Below, one piece after another: positions 23,417 through 31,818 of a stretch of 46,197 nucleotides of DNA. A model generated the notes under the pieces. It searched no databases and was not told the DNA's origin. It saw only the letters and a program-made list of their open reading frames with translations. Within the stretch, counting starts at the first letter, position 1. The number at the start of each line of letters is the position of its first letter. The DNA comes from CAYTCZ01 sp964436315. GTDB taxonomy: Bacteria > Actinomycetota > Thermoleophilia > Gaiellales > Gaiellaceae. Location: positions 1-46,197 of the forward strand of contig CAYTCZ010000011.1 of NCBI GenBank assembly GCA_964436315.1, in the 5' to 3' direction. The position numbers and the translations under genes were made by a program.

Positions 23417-25006
23417 CTAGCGCGGCGCAGTCGGCAACAGATCCTCGTCGATCTGCCCGCCCTGTGCGATGTGCTCCACGATCATTCGATCGGTCAGCCA
23501 CTCGACAGGCGCCCGATCGTCCGTGAGCGCCCGCTCAACCTTCTCGACTGATTCCACGTCCTCCTGGAACAATGGAACAAGAGACGCCAGTTCTGGCGCG
23601 ACCATGCCGACACGCTCTTTGAGTTCGTCACCAGCGATCGGCTCGCTGAAGCCGAGCATGAGCTCGTTGAACTTGAGCGGCTTCCACCTCCATGCCTGCG
23701 GAAAGACCGATCGGACCGTGCTCCCAATCGCGCGCGAGAGTCGCACGTCGCCCGGAGTCGCCGCGACGTTCAGCGCGAGGATTCCTCCGGGCTTGAGCCT
23801 CTCTCGCGCAAGCTCGAAGAACTCTTTCGTCGACAGGTAAAAGGGGATGTAGGGCTGTCGGTAGGCATCGACGATGATGATGTCGTAGGTCTTATCAGTG
23901 AGCGCGAGGTAGGGCCGTCCGTCGGCAGTGACGACGTCCAGATTCCGATTCGCGTTCAGGCCGAGATAGCGACGACCCGCCTCAGAAACCTTTTCGTCGA
24001 TCTCGACGCCGTCGATATGCGCATCGGGATAGAACTCGGCAAAAGCGCGTGAGATCGTCCCGCCGGCATTGCCGATGATTGCCACATCCTCGACCGGCGT
24101 ATCCAGCATCGGCGGAACGAGGAGGAACATGTCCCACTCGCCTCCGGTCAGCACCGAGTCCGGATACCAGACCGAATGAACCGCCACTCCCTCGTTCAGG
24201 TGAAGCGCTCGAGACCCGTTCGCCCGTTCGACAACCTGCACGTACTGGATCGAGGACTCCGACTCCCAGAGCAGTCCAGGGGTGGGTTTGATCGCTCCGA
24301 CCGGAATCACGAACAGCGCGGCGATTGCGGCGGTGCCGAGCTGCCAGCGTGTGCCAAGGAGCAGGGCTGCAGCGAAGACCAGAAGCAATGCCGAGGCCAG
24401 CATCGTCCTCTGTGTTCCGATCAACGGGATCGCGATGATCGCGGCGATGAAGGTTCCCAGGATGCTGCCGATGGTCGAGAGCGCGTACAGACGGCCCGCG
24501 ACCGACCCGGCCTCGCTGACACTTCCGAGCGACAGGCGAATCGCAAACGGGGAAACGGTGCCGAGAAGAGTGATCGGAACGGCGAAGATCGCCAGCGCGG
24601 CGAAGAACGATCCGACCGCCGCGCCGACCGACACCGCGTCGAGTCCCTCGAGCGTCAACTCGAGGACCGGCCGCGAGACGAACGGAGTGATCGCGATAAA
24701 GGCCGCCGCTACGAGAACGATCTGGCCTAGCAGCCGCGGCGACGGCGAGCGATCGGCCCACCTCCCGCCGATGTAGTAGCCGGCAGAGAGGTACAGCAGC
24801 GTCAGTCCAATGATGTTGGCCCAGACGACGGTCGAGCTTCCGAAGAACGGTGCGAGCAACCGCGACGCCGCGATTTCCGTCGCAAGCGTCGCCCCGCCCG
24901 CGATGAAGACGACGACGCTGAGCCGTCGCCGGCTCACAGAGCGAACAACACTTGTCGATTCGGCCGACGGGGTTGCTTTGGGTGGGACGGTCGTAATTTC
25001 GCTCAA
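23417..25006 (-). CDS. Fused membrane/spermidine synthase-like protein
   Basis: A 529-aa protein with a multi-helix N-terminal membrane half and a C-terminal spermidine synthase/SAM methyltransferase-type domain. The latter shows VAIIGNAGGTISRAF (nucleotide-binding glycine motif), IDGVEIDEKV and TYDIIIVDAY. This architecture is common in actinobacteria as fused MFS/spermidine synthase; polyamine synthesis is not proven. The frame is open to 25123, but that would leave only 11 bp to the divergent gene. TTG at 25006 follows GGAG by 5 nt and is preferred. The membrane half begins RRRLSVVVFIAGGATLATEIAASRLL. Confidence 0.88.
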   Translation of the reverse strand: MSEITTVPPKATPSAESTSVVRSVSRRRLSVVVFIAGGATLATEIAASRLLAPFFGSSTVVWANIIGLTLLYLSAGYYIGGRWADRSPSPRLLGQIVLVAAAFIAITPFVSRPVLELTLEGLDAVSVGAAVGSFFAALAIFAVPITLLGTVSPFAIRLSLGSVSEAGSVAGRLYALSTIGSILGTFIAAIIAIPLIGTQRTMLASALLLVFAAALLLGTRWQLGTAAIAALFVIPVGAIKPTPGLLWESESSIQYVQVVERANGSRALHLNEGVAVHSVWYPDSVLTGGEWDMFLLVPPMLDTPVEDVAIIGNAGGTISRAFAEFYPDAHIDGVEIDEKVSEAGRRYLGLNANRNLDVVTADGRPYLALTDKTYDIIIVDAYRQPYIPFYLSTKEFFELARERLKPGGILALNVAATPGDVRLSRAIGSTVRSVFPQAWRWKPLKFNELMLGFSEPIAGDELKERVGMVAPELASLVPLFQEDVESVEKVERALTDDRAPVEWLTDRMIVEHIAQGGQIDEDLLPTAPR

Positions 25007-25118
25007 GAGTGCTCCAGTAAGGGTGCCAGCCTCGCACACGGAATGGCGCAGTCCAAGCCGCTTTTCTCCTTCGGCGCTGGCGGTCAAGCCCCACTGGAGC
25101 ATCAGTCGCTTGGTGTGC

Positions 25119-25124
25119 GACAAT
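25119..25124 (+). promoter_or_regulatory. Putative -10 (GACAAT), near-leaderless
   Basis: GACAAT ends 10 nt before the ATG at 25135, with no Shine-Dalgarno. Confidence 0.3.
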
Positions 25125-25134
25125 TCCCTCCGTT

Positions 25135-25365
25135 ATGGCTGCGCCGGCTCGCCGACCCGAGACCGAAGGGCCCGACGTTGACCCCTATGCGATCCCGAGG
25201 AGGATGGCCCGTCAGCGCGCGAAGCGGTATGCCCGCATCGAGCACGAGCACGAGCTCAAGCGTGCACGTGTGCGCTTCTGGTGGCTGATCGCGGCCCTGA
25301 TTTTCTTCGCCGTGATCCTGGGCCTCAACATCCGGGATCAGATCCAAGCGCTCTTCGGCCTCTGA
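25135..25365 (+). CDS. Small single-helix membrane protein
   Basis: A 76-aa protein with a basic, arginine-rich cytoplasmic N-terminus (RRMARQRAKRYARIEHEHELKRARVRF) and one transmembrane helix, FWWLIAALIFFAVILGLNI. The short C-terminus is IRDQIQALFGL. It has no recognisable domain. It is divergent from the spermidine-synthase-like gene and lies 24 bp before another membrane protein on the same strand, so the two may form a transcription unit. Function unknown; it could be a small membrane adaptor. Confidence 0.7.
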   Translation: MAAPARRPETEGPDVDPYAIPRRMARQRAKRYARIEHEHELKRARVRFWWLIAALIFFAVILGLNIRDQIQALFGL

Positions 25366-25389
25366 CGCGAGGCGTAGCGACGTAGCGGC

Positions 25390-25854
25390 ATGGCGCAAGC
25401 CCCCAGACCTCCGAGCGGCGCTGTTCGACGCCCCGCTGAACCCGAGAAAGAGGCCAGCTACTGGAGTCCCGGTGATGCGCTAGCCGGGATCGCGGCACTC
25501 GTGTTCATGCTGAGCTCGTTCATGGCGTGGTACTCGGGAACCGTCGACGGCATCAAGCTGTCAGTGATCGGATGGGATACGGGGACGGTCGGCAAACTCG
25601 TGTTCTTTCTCGGGCTCGGTCTCTTGATCGTCCTCGCGCTTCGGGCTTTCGGGCTTCACCCGCCGCCGTCCATCTCTGGAGGCGCGATGATCACCATCCT
25701 CGGAACGACCGCGACGATTTTGGTGCTGATCCGAGTCATCAACCCCCCAGAGGACATCGAGCCGACTGGAAGAAGCATCGGGCTCTGGATCAGCCTGGCG
25801 TCTGCGGTTCTGATGATCGTCGCCGGCCTACTCCGGGCAGCAGACGAGAGTTAG
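25390..25854 (+). CDS. Multi-helix membrane protein of unknown function
   Basis: A 154-aa protein with a proline-rich N-terminal tail then four hydrophobic helices: IAALVFMLSSFMAWYSG, VGKLVFFLGLGLLIVLALRAF, AMITILGTTATILVLIRVI and LWISLASAVLMIVAGLLRA. No catalytic motif is visible, and the family is not recognised. The last 65 bp overlap the end of the convergent PAP2 phosphatase gene. Confidence 0.75.
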   Translation: MAQAPRPPSGAVRRPAEPEKEASYWSPGDALAGIAALVFMLSSFMAWYSGTVDGIKLSVIGWDTGTVGKLVFFLGLGLLIVLALRAFGLHPPPSISGGAMITILGTTATILVLIRVINPPEDIEPTGRSIGLWISLASAVLMIVAGLLRAADES

Positions 25855-26386
25855 AGAGCGCATAGACAAAGAGAGCCACGGTCGTGCCGAGGGCGGCGCC
25901 GGCAAGGACGTCGCCGAGGTAGTGGGCGCCGACGTACATCCGCGAGAACGAGATCCCGACTGCGAGCAGCAGGAGCAGCGGTATCGCTCTTCGAGCTAGG
26001 AGGATGAGAATCACCACGCCGGCGAAGCTCGTTGCAGCGTGTCCTGAAGGCATCGACGCTCCGACGGTCGCGCCTATCAGGGGCTCAGGCTCTGGGAACT
26101 CCTCGAATGGTCTCGGCCTTCCTACACCACGCTTGATTCCAAGAGCAATAAGGTCGGCTATCCAGACACTCGCAGTGGTTAGACCGACGATCCTCCAGAA
26201 CGAGAGGTGGAGGGTCACTGCGAGGACGGCAGCAAGCACTATCCAACCGAGCCCCGCGTAGCCGACGACAGTCAGGGCGAGAAAAATCGGGTCAAGCCAG
26301 TCGACTCGGTGCTGGACTATCCAGAGATAGACATCACGCTCGAGCTCCGACCCCAGACCTATCGACGCGAAACTGCAGGGGATCAC
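25790..26386 (-). CDS. PAP2-family phosphatase
   Basis: A 198-aa membrane phosphatase, probably acting on lipid or polyprenyl phosphates. All three PAP2 signatures are present in order: KRGVGRPRP (motif 1), MPSGHAATS (motif 2) and SRMYVGAHYLGDVLAG (motif 3), separated by hydrophobic helices. It starts with GTG, which shares its G with the upstream gene's TAG stop (TAGTG), so the two are translationally coupled. Its 3' end overlaps the opposing membrane-protein gene by 65 bp. Confidence 0.93.
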   Translation of the reverse strand: MIPCSFASIGLGSELERDVYLWIVQHRVDWLDPIFLALTVVGYAGLGWIVLAAVLAVTLHLSFWRIVGLTTASVWIADLIALGIKRGVGRPRPFEEFPEPEPLIGATVGASMPSGHAATSFAGVVILILLARRAIPLLLLLAVGISFSRMYVGAHYLGDVLAGAALGTTVALFVYALSNSRLLPGVGRRRSSEPQTPG

Positions 26387-26667
26387 TACGGATTGGGCTC
26401 GACGACGGTGACCGTCCGTGGCTCCGGCCGGACGGTCGAAGGCTCAAGCGTGCGGACGACGGTCTGCGTGCCGCCGGGGTCCGGAACATCCTCGATCGCC
26501 CTTCCGATTGCGAGGCCGACAAAGAACGCGATTCCGAGTCCGACGATCGCAGCGAAGACCACCAACGCCCGACGCCTCGGCTGCCGTGCCCTCCTCCGCT
26601 CGGAGCGAGCGAGATCGGCGGGGGCCGACTGAAGATCTTGCGGTGGGTTCGGGCTCTGGCTACTCAC
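26386..26667 (-). CDS. Small single-helix membrane protein
   Basis: A 93-aa protein with a basic N-terminal region (RSERRRARQPRRRA), one helix (LVVFAAIVGLGIAFFVGLAIGRA) and an extracytoplasmic tail rich in Thr/Pro/Val (TVRPEPRTVTVVEP). GTG start. It is coupled to the PAP2 gene downstream by a one-base stop/start overlap. No domain recognised. Confidence 0.68.
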   Translation of the reverse strand: MSSQSPNPPQDLQSAPADLARSERRRARQPRRRALVVFAAIVGLGIAFFVGLAIGRAIEDVPDPGGTQTVVRTLEPSTVRPEPRTVTVVEPNP

Positions 26668-26719
26668 AGCGCCTCACGGCCCTCGAGATACAGTCATTCC
26701 GCCCACCGCCGCGGCGCAC

Positions 26720-27034
26720 TCACGGGGAGTAGTCCACCGCACCGCGCGCATACTGGCCGAACGCTGCATCCTGAATCAGGCTCGCGTCACGGATTCCCGC
26801 ACGGAATCGCGGCTCCACGGAGCGCACGATGACGTCGCGAACCCACTCCTCTGAGCCGCCGTAGACTTCCGCGATCTCTGAGAGGGAGTACGTCTGACCG
26901 ACGCGCCTTCGGAGTTCGTCGGTCACTGCCTCCACCAGAATCGCGAGATGTCTCGAGCGTGCGGTATCGAGGCCCTCCTCGGCGAGGCGTCGGCAGCCCT
27001 CGTCCCACTGGTATCGGATGCTCTCGAGACTCAT
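26720..27034 (-). CDS. Conserved hypothetical protein coupled to DUF501
   Basis: A 104-aa soluble, mainly helical protein. ESIRYQWDEGCRRLAEE is followed by helices LAILVEAVTDELRRRVG and SLSEIAEVYGGSEEWVRDVI, the latter reminiscent of a helix-turn-helix or sigma-4-like segment. Its ATG overlaps the DUF501 stop by 4 bp (ATGA), so it is translated with it. In many actinobacteria the DUF501 gene is followed by ppx/gppA; here this protein takes that place. Function unknown. Confidence 0.72.
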   Translation of the reverse strand: MSLESIRYQWDEGCRRLAEEGLDTARSRHLAILVEAVTDELRRRVGQTYSLSEIAEVYGGSEEWVRDVIVRSVEPRFRAGIRDASLIQDAAFGQYARGAVDYSP

Positions 27035-27516
27035 CGTTCGAGGGCTTTCGAACAGCGGCCGTCTGGGCACCAGCGCTCTCCGACCTCGGCCATGATTCGC
27101 TCACCGAGTTCGTAATGCGGTCTTGCCAGGGCGAACGCGGCATGAGCGTGCAAACACTTGAGATGATCGCGCTCACGAGTGCCGGCGATTCCAACGTCAA
27201 ACTCCGGCCTGAGTCTCCGCTGGTCTGTGTCGGCCGCTGAGAGGCTTGCGTGTAGCTCCGGGTCGTTCTTAGCCGCAAGCGACCAGCGCTCGACGCCGCC
27301 CTGTGCCTCGACGCGCGCTATCGCGGCGACGAGCCACGGGCACGTCAGGTAGAAGGTCGTCGGAAAGGGCCGCCCGTCGGAGTCGAACGCGTCCTGCTCG
27401 GTGACCGCAGGAAATCCGTAGGGGCACCGAACGACAACGCGGCGAAACGGTCTGATCGGGCGACCGAGCTGCCAGGAAACGACCGACTCGTCTTCCGTGC
27501 GTGCCCCGCTCCGCAT
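27031..27516 (-). CDS. DUF501-domain protein
   Basis: A 161-aa protein of the DUF501 family, found next to ftsB in most actinobacteria. Family signatures are VVVRCPYGFPAVTEQ, DGRPFPTTFYLTCPWLVAAIARVEAQGG and the C-terminal KCLHAHAAFALARP. Conserved cysteines and histidines (C31, the Cys in TCPW, KCLHAH) hint at metal binding, but no function is established. It lies 66 bp after ftsB. Confidence 0.92.
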   Translation of the reverse strand: MRSGARTEDESVVSWQLGRPIRPFRRVVVRCPYGFPAVTEQDAFDSDGRPFPTTFYLTCPWLVAAIARVEAQGGVERWSLAAKNDPELHASLSAADTDQRRLRPEFDVGIAGTRERDHLKCLHAHAAFALARPHYELGERIMAEVGERWCPDGRCSKALER

Positions 27517-27582
27517 TAGTGGTCGCGTCCAGAGATCGAGGGCCGGGACGTTCGCGGAGTTTCCGCAGCGATCACGACGAGA

Positions 27583-27900
27583 TCATCGTACCGCCGCGCG
27601 CTTCCTCTTTTCGACACCCTTCACAATGAAGAGCTTCTCGCCGGGCTTGACCAATCCGAGTCGGCGCGCCTCACGTTCGACGAAAGCATCCGATTGGGCA
27701 CGAGCGAGCTGACGCTCGAGTATTCGGCCCTCACGAGCGAGCTCTGCAATTCGCCGCTCCTGCTCACCGACCTCCGCCTGCGTGTCCCGGTACGAGCGAA
27801 TCGGCTGAATGTACGCAACAACGACAGCCACGAGCACGGCGACACCGAGCCAGCGGAGAAAGATAGCTCGGCGGGGTAGATATGTCCGTCCCGGGAGCAC
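27583..27900 (-). CDS. ftsB: FtsB/DivIC septum-formation initiator
   Basis: A 105-aa cell-division protein. It has a basic N-terminus, one transmembrane helix (LGVAVLVAVVVAYIQPI), and an extracytoplasmic coiled coil (about 40-72, EVGEQERRIAELAREGRILERQL). The FtsB/DivIC end motif EREARRLGLVKPGEKLFIV follows. It starts with GTG. It lies between pyk and DUF501, as expected except that enolase is usually the upstream neighbour. Confidence 0.93.
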   Translation of the reverse strand: MLPGRTYLPRRAIFLRWLGVAVLVAVVVAYIQPIRSYRDTQAEVGEQERRIAELAREGRILERQLARAQSDAFVEREARRLGLVKPGEKLFIVKGVEKRKRAAVR

Positions 27901-27939
27901 GCGGGGTCTTTCGACCGGAACGAGGAAGGTCCTTCTTCG

Positions 27940-29367
27940 CTACGCGGTCTCGACTCGAATGAGATTCGTCGAGCCTGGAATGTTGACCGCGGTGCCGCCC
28001 GTGACCACCACGCGATCGCCCGGTTGAACGACTCCGGTATCTCGCGCCGCTTCCAAACTGCGAGTCCAAAGATCCTCGATGTCACGGCTCTCCTCGATCT
28101 GAACGGGAACCACCCCCCACTCGATCGCCAACTGCTGCGCGGCATGTCGCCGGTGCGTGACCGCCACCACTGGTCGCCGCGGACGGTGCCTCGCAACGGC
28201 CGACGCCGTACGGCCTGTGAATGTCGGCACAACGAGAGCCGTCGCCCCGAGGACCTCGGCGATGTCACAAGCGGCATTCGACATCGCCTCACTGACCGTT
28301 GGGAAAGGGTTCTCGGCCGTCTGCGCGAGTTCATGCCGGTACTCAAGGCTGGGTTCGACAGCTCGAGCGATTCGATCCATCGTCGCCACCGCCTCGACAG
28401 GGAATTGACCCGTCGCTGTCTCCGCAGACAGCATCAGGGAAGAGGTGCCATCGAGGATCGCGTTGGCGACGTCGCTCGCCTCCGCCCTAGTCGGGTCAGG
28501 GTGAGTGATCATCGACTCGAGCATCTGGGTCGCCGTGATCGCGGGCTTTCCGTGCTCGAGAGCATCCTGGATGATGCGCTTCTGAATCAAGGGTACGGCT
28601 GCCGGACCGATCTCGACCCCCAAGTCTCCTCTGGCAACCATGACCGCGTCCGAAGCCGAAAGAATCGCCTCGAGCTCCTCGAGCGCCTCCGCCTTCTCGA
28701 TCTTCGCGATCACGAGAGCATGTGAGCCGGCCGCGTTGAGCCGCTCGCGTAGATCCCGAACGTCCTTCGCAGATCGGACGAAGGAAAGCGCGATGTAGTC
28801 GACGCCAAGATCGAGCGCAAACTGGAGATCACGAAGATCCTTTTCGGTCAACGACGGAATCGGGAGGGCAACGCCCGGAAGGTTTACGCCCTTGTTCGCA
28901 GCAACTTTGCCGCCGACCAAGACGCAGCAGCGGGCGCGTCCGTGCTCTACCTCCTCAACTCGAAGACGAACCGCCCCGTCGTCGATCAGCACTTCGTGAC
29001 CCGGACTGAGGATCTCTGTAAGAACCGGTGGGACGATCGGGACGTCGCCGGCCTTCCCTCCACCGTTCGCCGCGACCACAACTTCTGCGTCCACAGCGAG
29101 ATCAAGAGGCTCGTCGAGACCGCCAACGCGGAGCTTCGGACCCTGGAGATCGCCGATGAGAGCGAGGGGACGCCCGGCAGCGTCCTGGGTCTCGCGAACG
29201 AGGCGCGCGTATCGCTCGTGGTCGCTGTGGCTTCCGTGCGAGAAATTGAGGCGTCCAGCATCCATCCCGGCCTCGACGAGGCGGGTAATAGTCTCGGGCT
29301 TCGAGGAAGCTGGCCCGATCGTCCCGACGATCTTGGTGCGTCGTGGCCCAAACCGGGCAACGCTCAT
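27940..29367 (-). CDS. pyk: Pyruvate kinase
   Basis: A 475-aa glycolytic enzyme converting phosphoenolpyruvate and ADP to pyruvate and ATP. RTKIVGTIGPAS at the N-terminus and RLNFSHGSH are substrate/nucleotide-site motifs. MVARGDLGVEIG and GKPAITATQMLESMI bind metal and PEP, and the C-terminal regulatory domain includes VVPTFTGRTASAVARHRP. It sits between mazG (164 bp upstream) and ftsB (39 bp downstream). Confidence 0.98.
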   Translation of the reverse strand: MSVARFGPRRTKIVGTIGPASSKPETITRLVEAGMDAGRLNFSHGSHSDHERYARLVRETQDAAGRPLALIGDLQGPKLRVGGLDEPLDLAVDAEVVVAANGGGKAGDVPIVPPVLTEILSPGHEVLIDDGAVRLRVEEVEHGRARCCVLVGGKVAANKGVNLPGVALPIPSLTEKDLRDLQFALDLGVDYIALSFVRSAKDVRDLRERLNAAGSHALVIAKIEKAEALEELEAILSASDAVMVARGDLGVEIGPAAVPLIQKRIIQDALEHGKPAITATQMLESMITHPDPTRAEASDVANAILDGTSSLMLSAETATGQFPVEAVATMDRIARAVEPSLEYRHELAQTAENPFPTVSEAMSNAACDIAEVLGATALVVPTFTGRTASAVARHRPRRPVVAVTHRRHAAQQLAIEWGVVPVQIEESRDIEDLWTRSLEAARDTGVVQPGDRVVVTGGTAVNIPGSTNLIRVETA

Positions 29368-29531
29368 CTCAATTCAGCTCCACGGAATCGCATCCATTCG
29401 TGGCTTTCGGAGGCCGCACCTCGGTTCCTCGTTCAAGACACATCGAACTTTTCGGCGCGCGATCAGATCGCCCTTCGGATCAAGCACCGAAGTGCGGCAA
29501 CCCCACCTCCGGCGGGGAGTCGGGCAGCGCC

Positions 29532-30368
29532 TCACGAGCCGGTGGCGTCGTCGGTCCCTTGGGTGCGAGACGACTCCTTGGCCCGGTTGAAGTAGTCGTC
29601 CTGCTGTTCCAGTGGAAGGTCTCGGAACGCTACCCCGTCGGCCGCGGCGATTTGCTCGGCCTCATCGACCCGCGTAACGAATCGCTGTGCCGCACGGCGT
29701 AGTTCTAGTTCAGGATCGGCGTTGATCAGCCGCGCCACGTTTACGCACGCAAACAACAGGTCGCCGAGCTCCGCTGCCGCGGATGGATCAGGCTCTCGCT
29801 CAGGACGGACCGACTGGCCGTCAATCGAGGATCGAAGCTCGACGAGCTCACTCTCCAGATCCCGTAGGGCCATGTCGAGCTCGGGGTAGTCGAAGCCGAT
29901 CGTGGCTGCTCGACGCTGGACCTTCCTCGCGCGAAGCAAGCTCGGCAACGTCTCGGGGACGTCGTCGAAGATCCCGTCCCGACCTTCTTGCTGCGACTTC
30001 AGAACCTCCCAGCGCTGCTTCACTTCGCCGGCCGAGCGTAGTTCACCGGCGTCCCCAAAGACGTGAGGATGGCGGCGGACCAGCTTGTCGTGGATGGCAC
30101 GGGCAACTTCGGCAAGCGAACCTTCGCCCCGTTCCTCGAGGATCAGCGCGAGGAAGAACGTTTGGTACAGCAAGTCTCCAAGCTCATCGACGAGCTTTGC
30201 GTCGTTGTCGGCGAGCGCGGCATCAGCGACTTCGTACGCCTCCTCCACCGTGTGGGGAACGATCGACCGCGTCGTCTGTTCTCGATCCCACGGGCACTCT
30301 CGGCGGAGCCGCTCCGCGAGCTCCTGGAGATCGAGGAGAGCTTGCGCGAGGTCCTCTCCGCCGGTCAA
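29532..30368 (-). CDS. mazG: Nucleoside triphosphate pyrophosphohydrolase MazG
   Basis: A 278-aa enzyme that hydrolyses NTPs to NMP and PPi, cleaning the nucleotide pool. Two MazG domains are visible. The first has LRRECPWDREQTTRSIVPHTVEEAYEV and VDELGDLLYQTFF (EExxE and DELGD metal sites). The second has AAELGDLLFACVNVARL. The start is TTG, directly after the stop of the isomerase gene (TAATTG), so the two are tightly coupled. Confidence 0.96.
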   Translation of the reverse strand: MTGGEDLAQALLDLQELAERLRRECPWDREQTTRSIVPHTVEEAYEVADAALADNDAKLVDELGDLLYQTFFLALILEERGEGSLAEVARAIHDKLVRRHPHVFGDAGELRSAGEVKQRWEVLKSQQEGRDGIFDDVPETLPSLLRARKVQRRAATIGFDYPELDMALRDLESELVELRSSIDGQSVRPEREPDPSAAAELGDLLFACVNVARLINADPELELRRAAQRFVTRVDEAEQIAAADGVAFRDLPLEQQDDYFNRAKESSRTQGTDDATGS

Positions 30369-31526
30369 TTATCCGCCGTGATCGTCCGGCGTACCCGCGC
30401 CCTCGTCCTCGGGAAGAACGATCTCCGGAGCTCCGATCGACACCGGAGTAAAGCCGACTGCGTAGAAGACCTTTCCCTCGTAGATGACCGAGAGACCGTC
30501 GACCCACGCTGTCATCGCTTCGTTCCGGGCCTCTCCGAGCAACTGTTCTTCCACCAGTGGCCGTACCTCTTCGAGGTCGCTTGTGCCCTCCGGAGCGATG
30601 TCCGTGAGGACCTCGATGAGATGCCACCCGAACTGCGTCTTGATCGGCTCGGACAACTCACCGGTTTCGGCGGAGAAGCTGAACTCGTCGAACTCCTCGA
30701 CCGTCTCGCCCTCGCGAATCGTGAGGCGACCACCCTGATCCTTCGAACCAGGATCGAGCGAGTTTTCCTTCGCGAGTTCCTCAAAGTCCGCCCCGGCAAC
30801 GAGTTCAGCGTGCAACTCCTCGGCGCGCGTCCTCTTCGTGACGAGGATATGCCGCACCTCGCGGCTTGCCGGAACGGTGAACAGCTCCGCGTTCTCCTCG
30901 TAGTACGCCTGGATCTCCTCGTCGCCGACGGTGACATCCTTGGTTACTTCCTCGAAGAGTCGCTCCGCCACAATCTGGGCTTCGAGATCTTCCTTGATCT
31001 GCTCCTCGCTCAGTCCTTGTTCAGCGAGCTGCTCTTCGTAGACCTCCTCGTCACCCTCGAAGAACTGCTCCTTCAACTCGTCGAGGCGTTCGTCGACCTC
31101 TTCGGACGTCACCCCGATGCCAAGCTCATTTGCCTGCTGGGCAAACTCCACTCGCTGGACGAGGAACTGGACGGCCTGGCTCTTGAGCGCCTCATACTCG
31201 GCGGTGCCGACGGCCGGGAACTCGCGTTGCTGCGTAATGAAACTCTGCTCGGCCTGGGCGATCAGTCGGTCGTAAGACGACTTAGGAACGGGTTCACCGT
31301 CAACGACGGCAACAGCGTCGACCGGCACCTCGACCGACTCCTGCGCGGACGCGGGCTGATTCGTCTCCCCGCCCGTCGATTCAGATGTCGTCTCCTCTGC
31401 GGTCGTCGCGGAGAGGGGAGTCGCTTCTTCCGAGCTCGAATCGTCTCCTCCTCCGGCACAGCCGGTGGCCACGAGCGCAAGCGCGATCGCGAGCACGAGA
31501 AATGCGATACGTGGACCGGGCGACAT
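30369..31526 (-). CDS. SurA/PrsA-like peptidyl-prolyl isomerase lipoprotein
   Basis: A 385-aa exported foldase. The lipoprotein signal ends ALVATGCAGG (C23), followed by a Ser/Thr/Glu-rich linker. An N-terminal SurA-type chaperone region includes VAVVDGEPVPKSSYDRLIAQAE and a helical part. The parvulin domain (about 205-300) begins VRHILVTKRTRAEELHAEL and ends GELSEPIKTQFGWHLIEV. The ATG at 31526 is the start that puts the signal peptide at the N-terminus. A good -10 (TACAAT) lies 39 nt upstream. Confidence 0.92.
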   Translation of the reverse strand: MSPGPRIAFLVLAIALALVATGCAGGGDDSSSEEATPLSATTAEETTSESTGGETNQPASAQESVEVPVDAVAVVDGEPVPKSSYDRLIAQAEQSFITQQREFPAVGTAEYEALKSQAVQFLVQRVEFAQQANELGIGVTSEEVDERLDELKEQFFEGDEEVYEEQLAEQGLSEEQIKEDLEAQIVAERLFEEVTKDVTVGDEEIQAYYEENAELFTVPASREVRHILVTKRTRAEELHAELVAGADFEELAKENSLDPGSKDQGGRLTIREGETVEEFDEFSFSAETGELSEPIKTQFGWHLIEVLTDIAPEGTSDLEEVRPLVEEQLLGEARNEAMTAWVDGLSVIYEGKVFYAVGFTPVSIGAPEIVLPEDEGAGTPDDHGG

Positions 31527-31565
31527 AGAAAAACGGCTAGGCCTCAAGCGGCTAGCCAGCGTCAA

Positions 31566-31571
31566 ATTGTA
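31566..31571 (-). promoter_or_regulatory. Putative -10 (TACAAT) of the isomerase-mazG operon
   Basis: TACAAT on the minus strand lies 39 nt before the ATG at 31526. A -35 match is weak. Confidence 0.4.
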
Positions 31572-31818
31572 GCTGGAGGTTTTTCATCACACGCCAGGAG
31601 TCGTCCGAACTCGTTGGCTAGCGGTGAACTACGGCGAACTCACTCGGATCCCTCTTCTGCCCGTTGCCCTGAGTCTTTCGGCAGCTGATGAGCCAGATGT
31701 GAGCCGACGAAGAGTCGGAGACCGGTCTCCGGGAAATGCGCGCACGCGCTCTCAGGGCTTCCCCCGATGCGCGATCCGAAGCAGTCAGCATAGGTTTGAA
31801 CCGAGCAACTTCAGAGGG

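Noticed and set aside
31624..31818. N-terminal extension of the quinone oxidoreductase
   Set aside because: It is not found in this family and covers the divergent promoter region.
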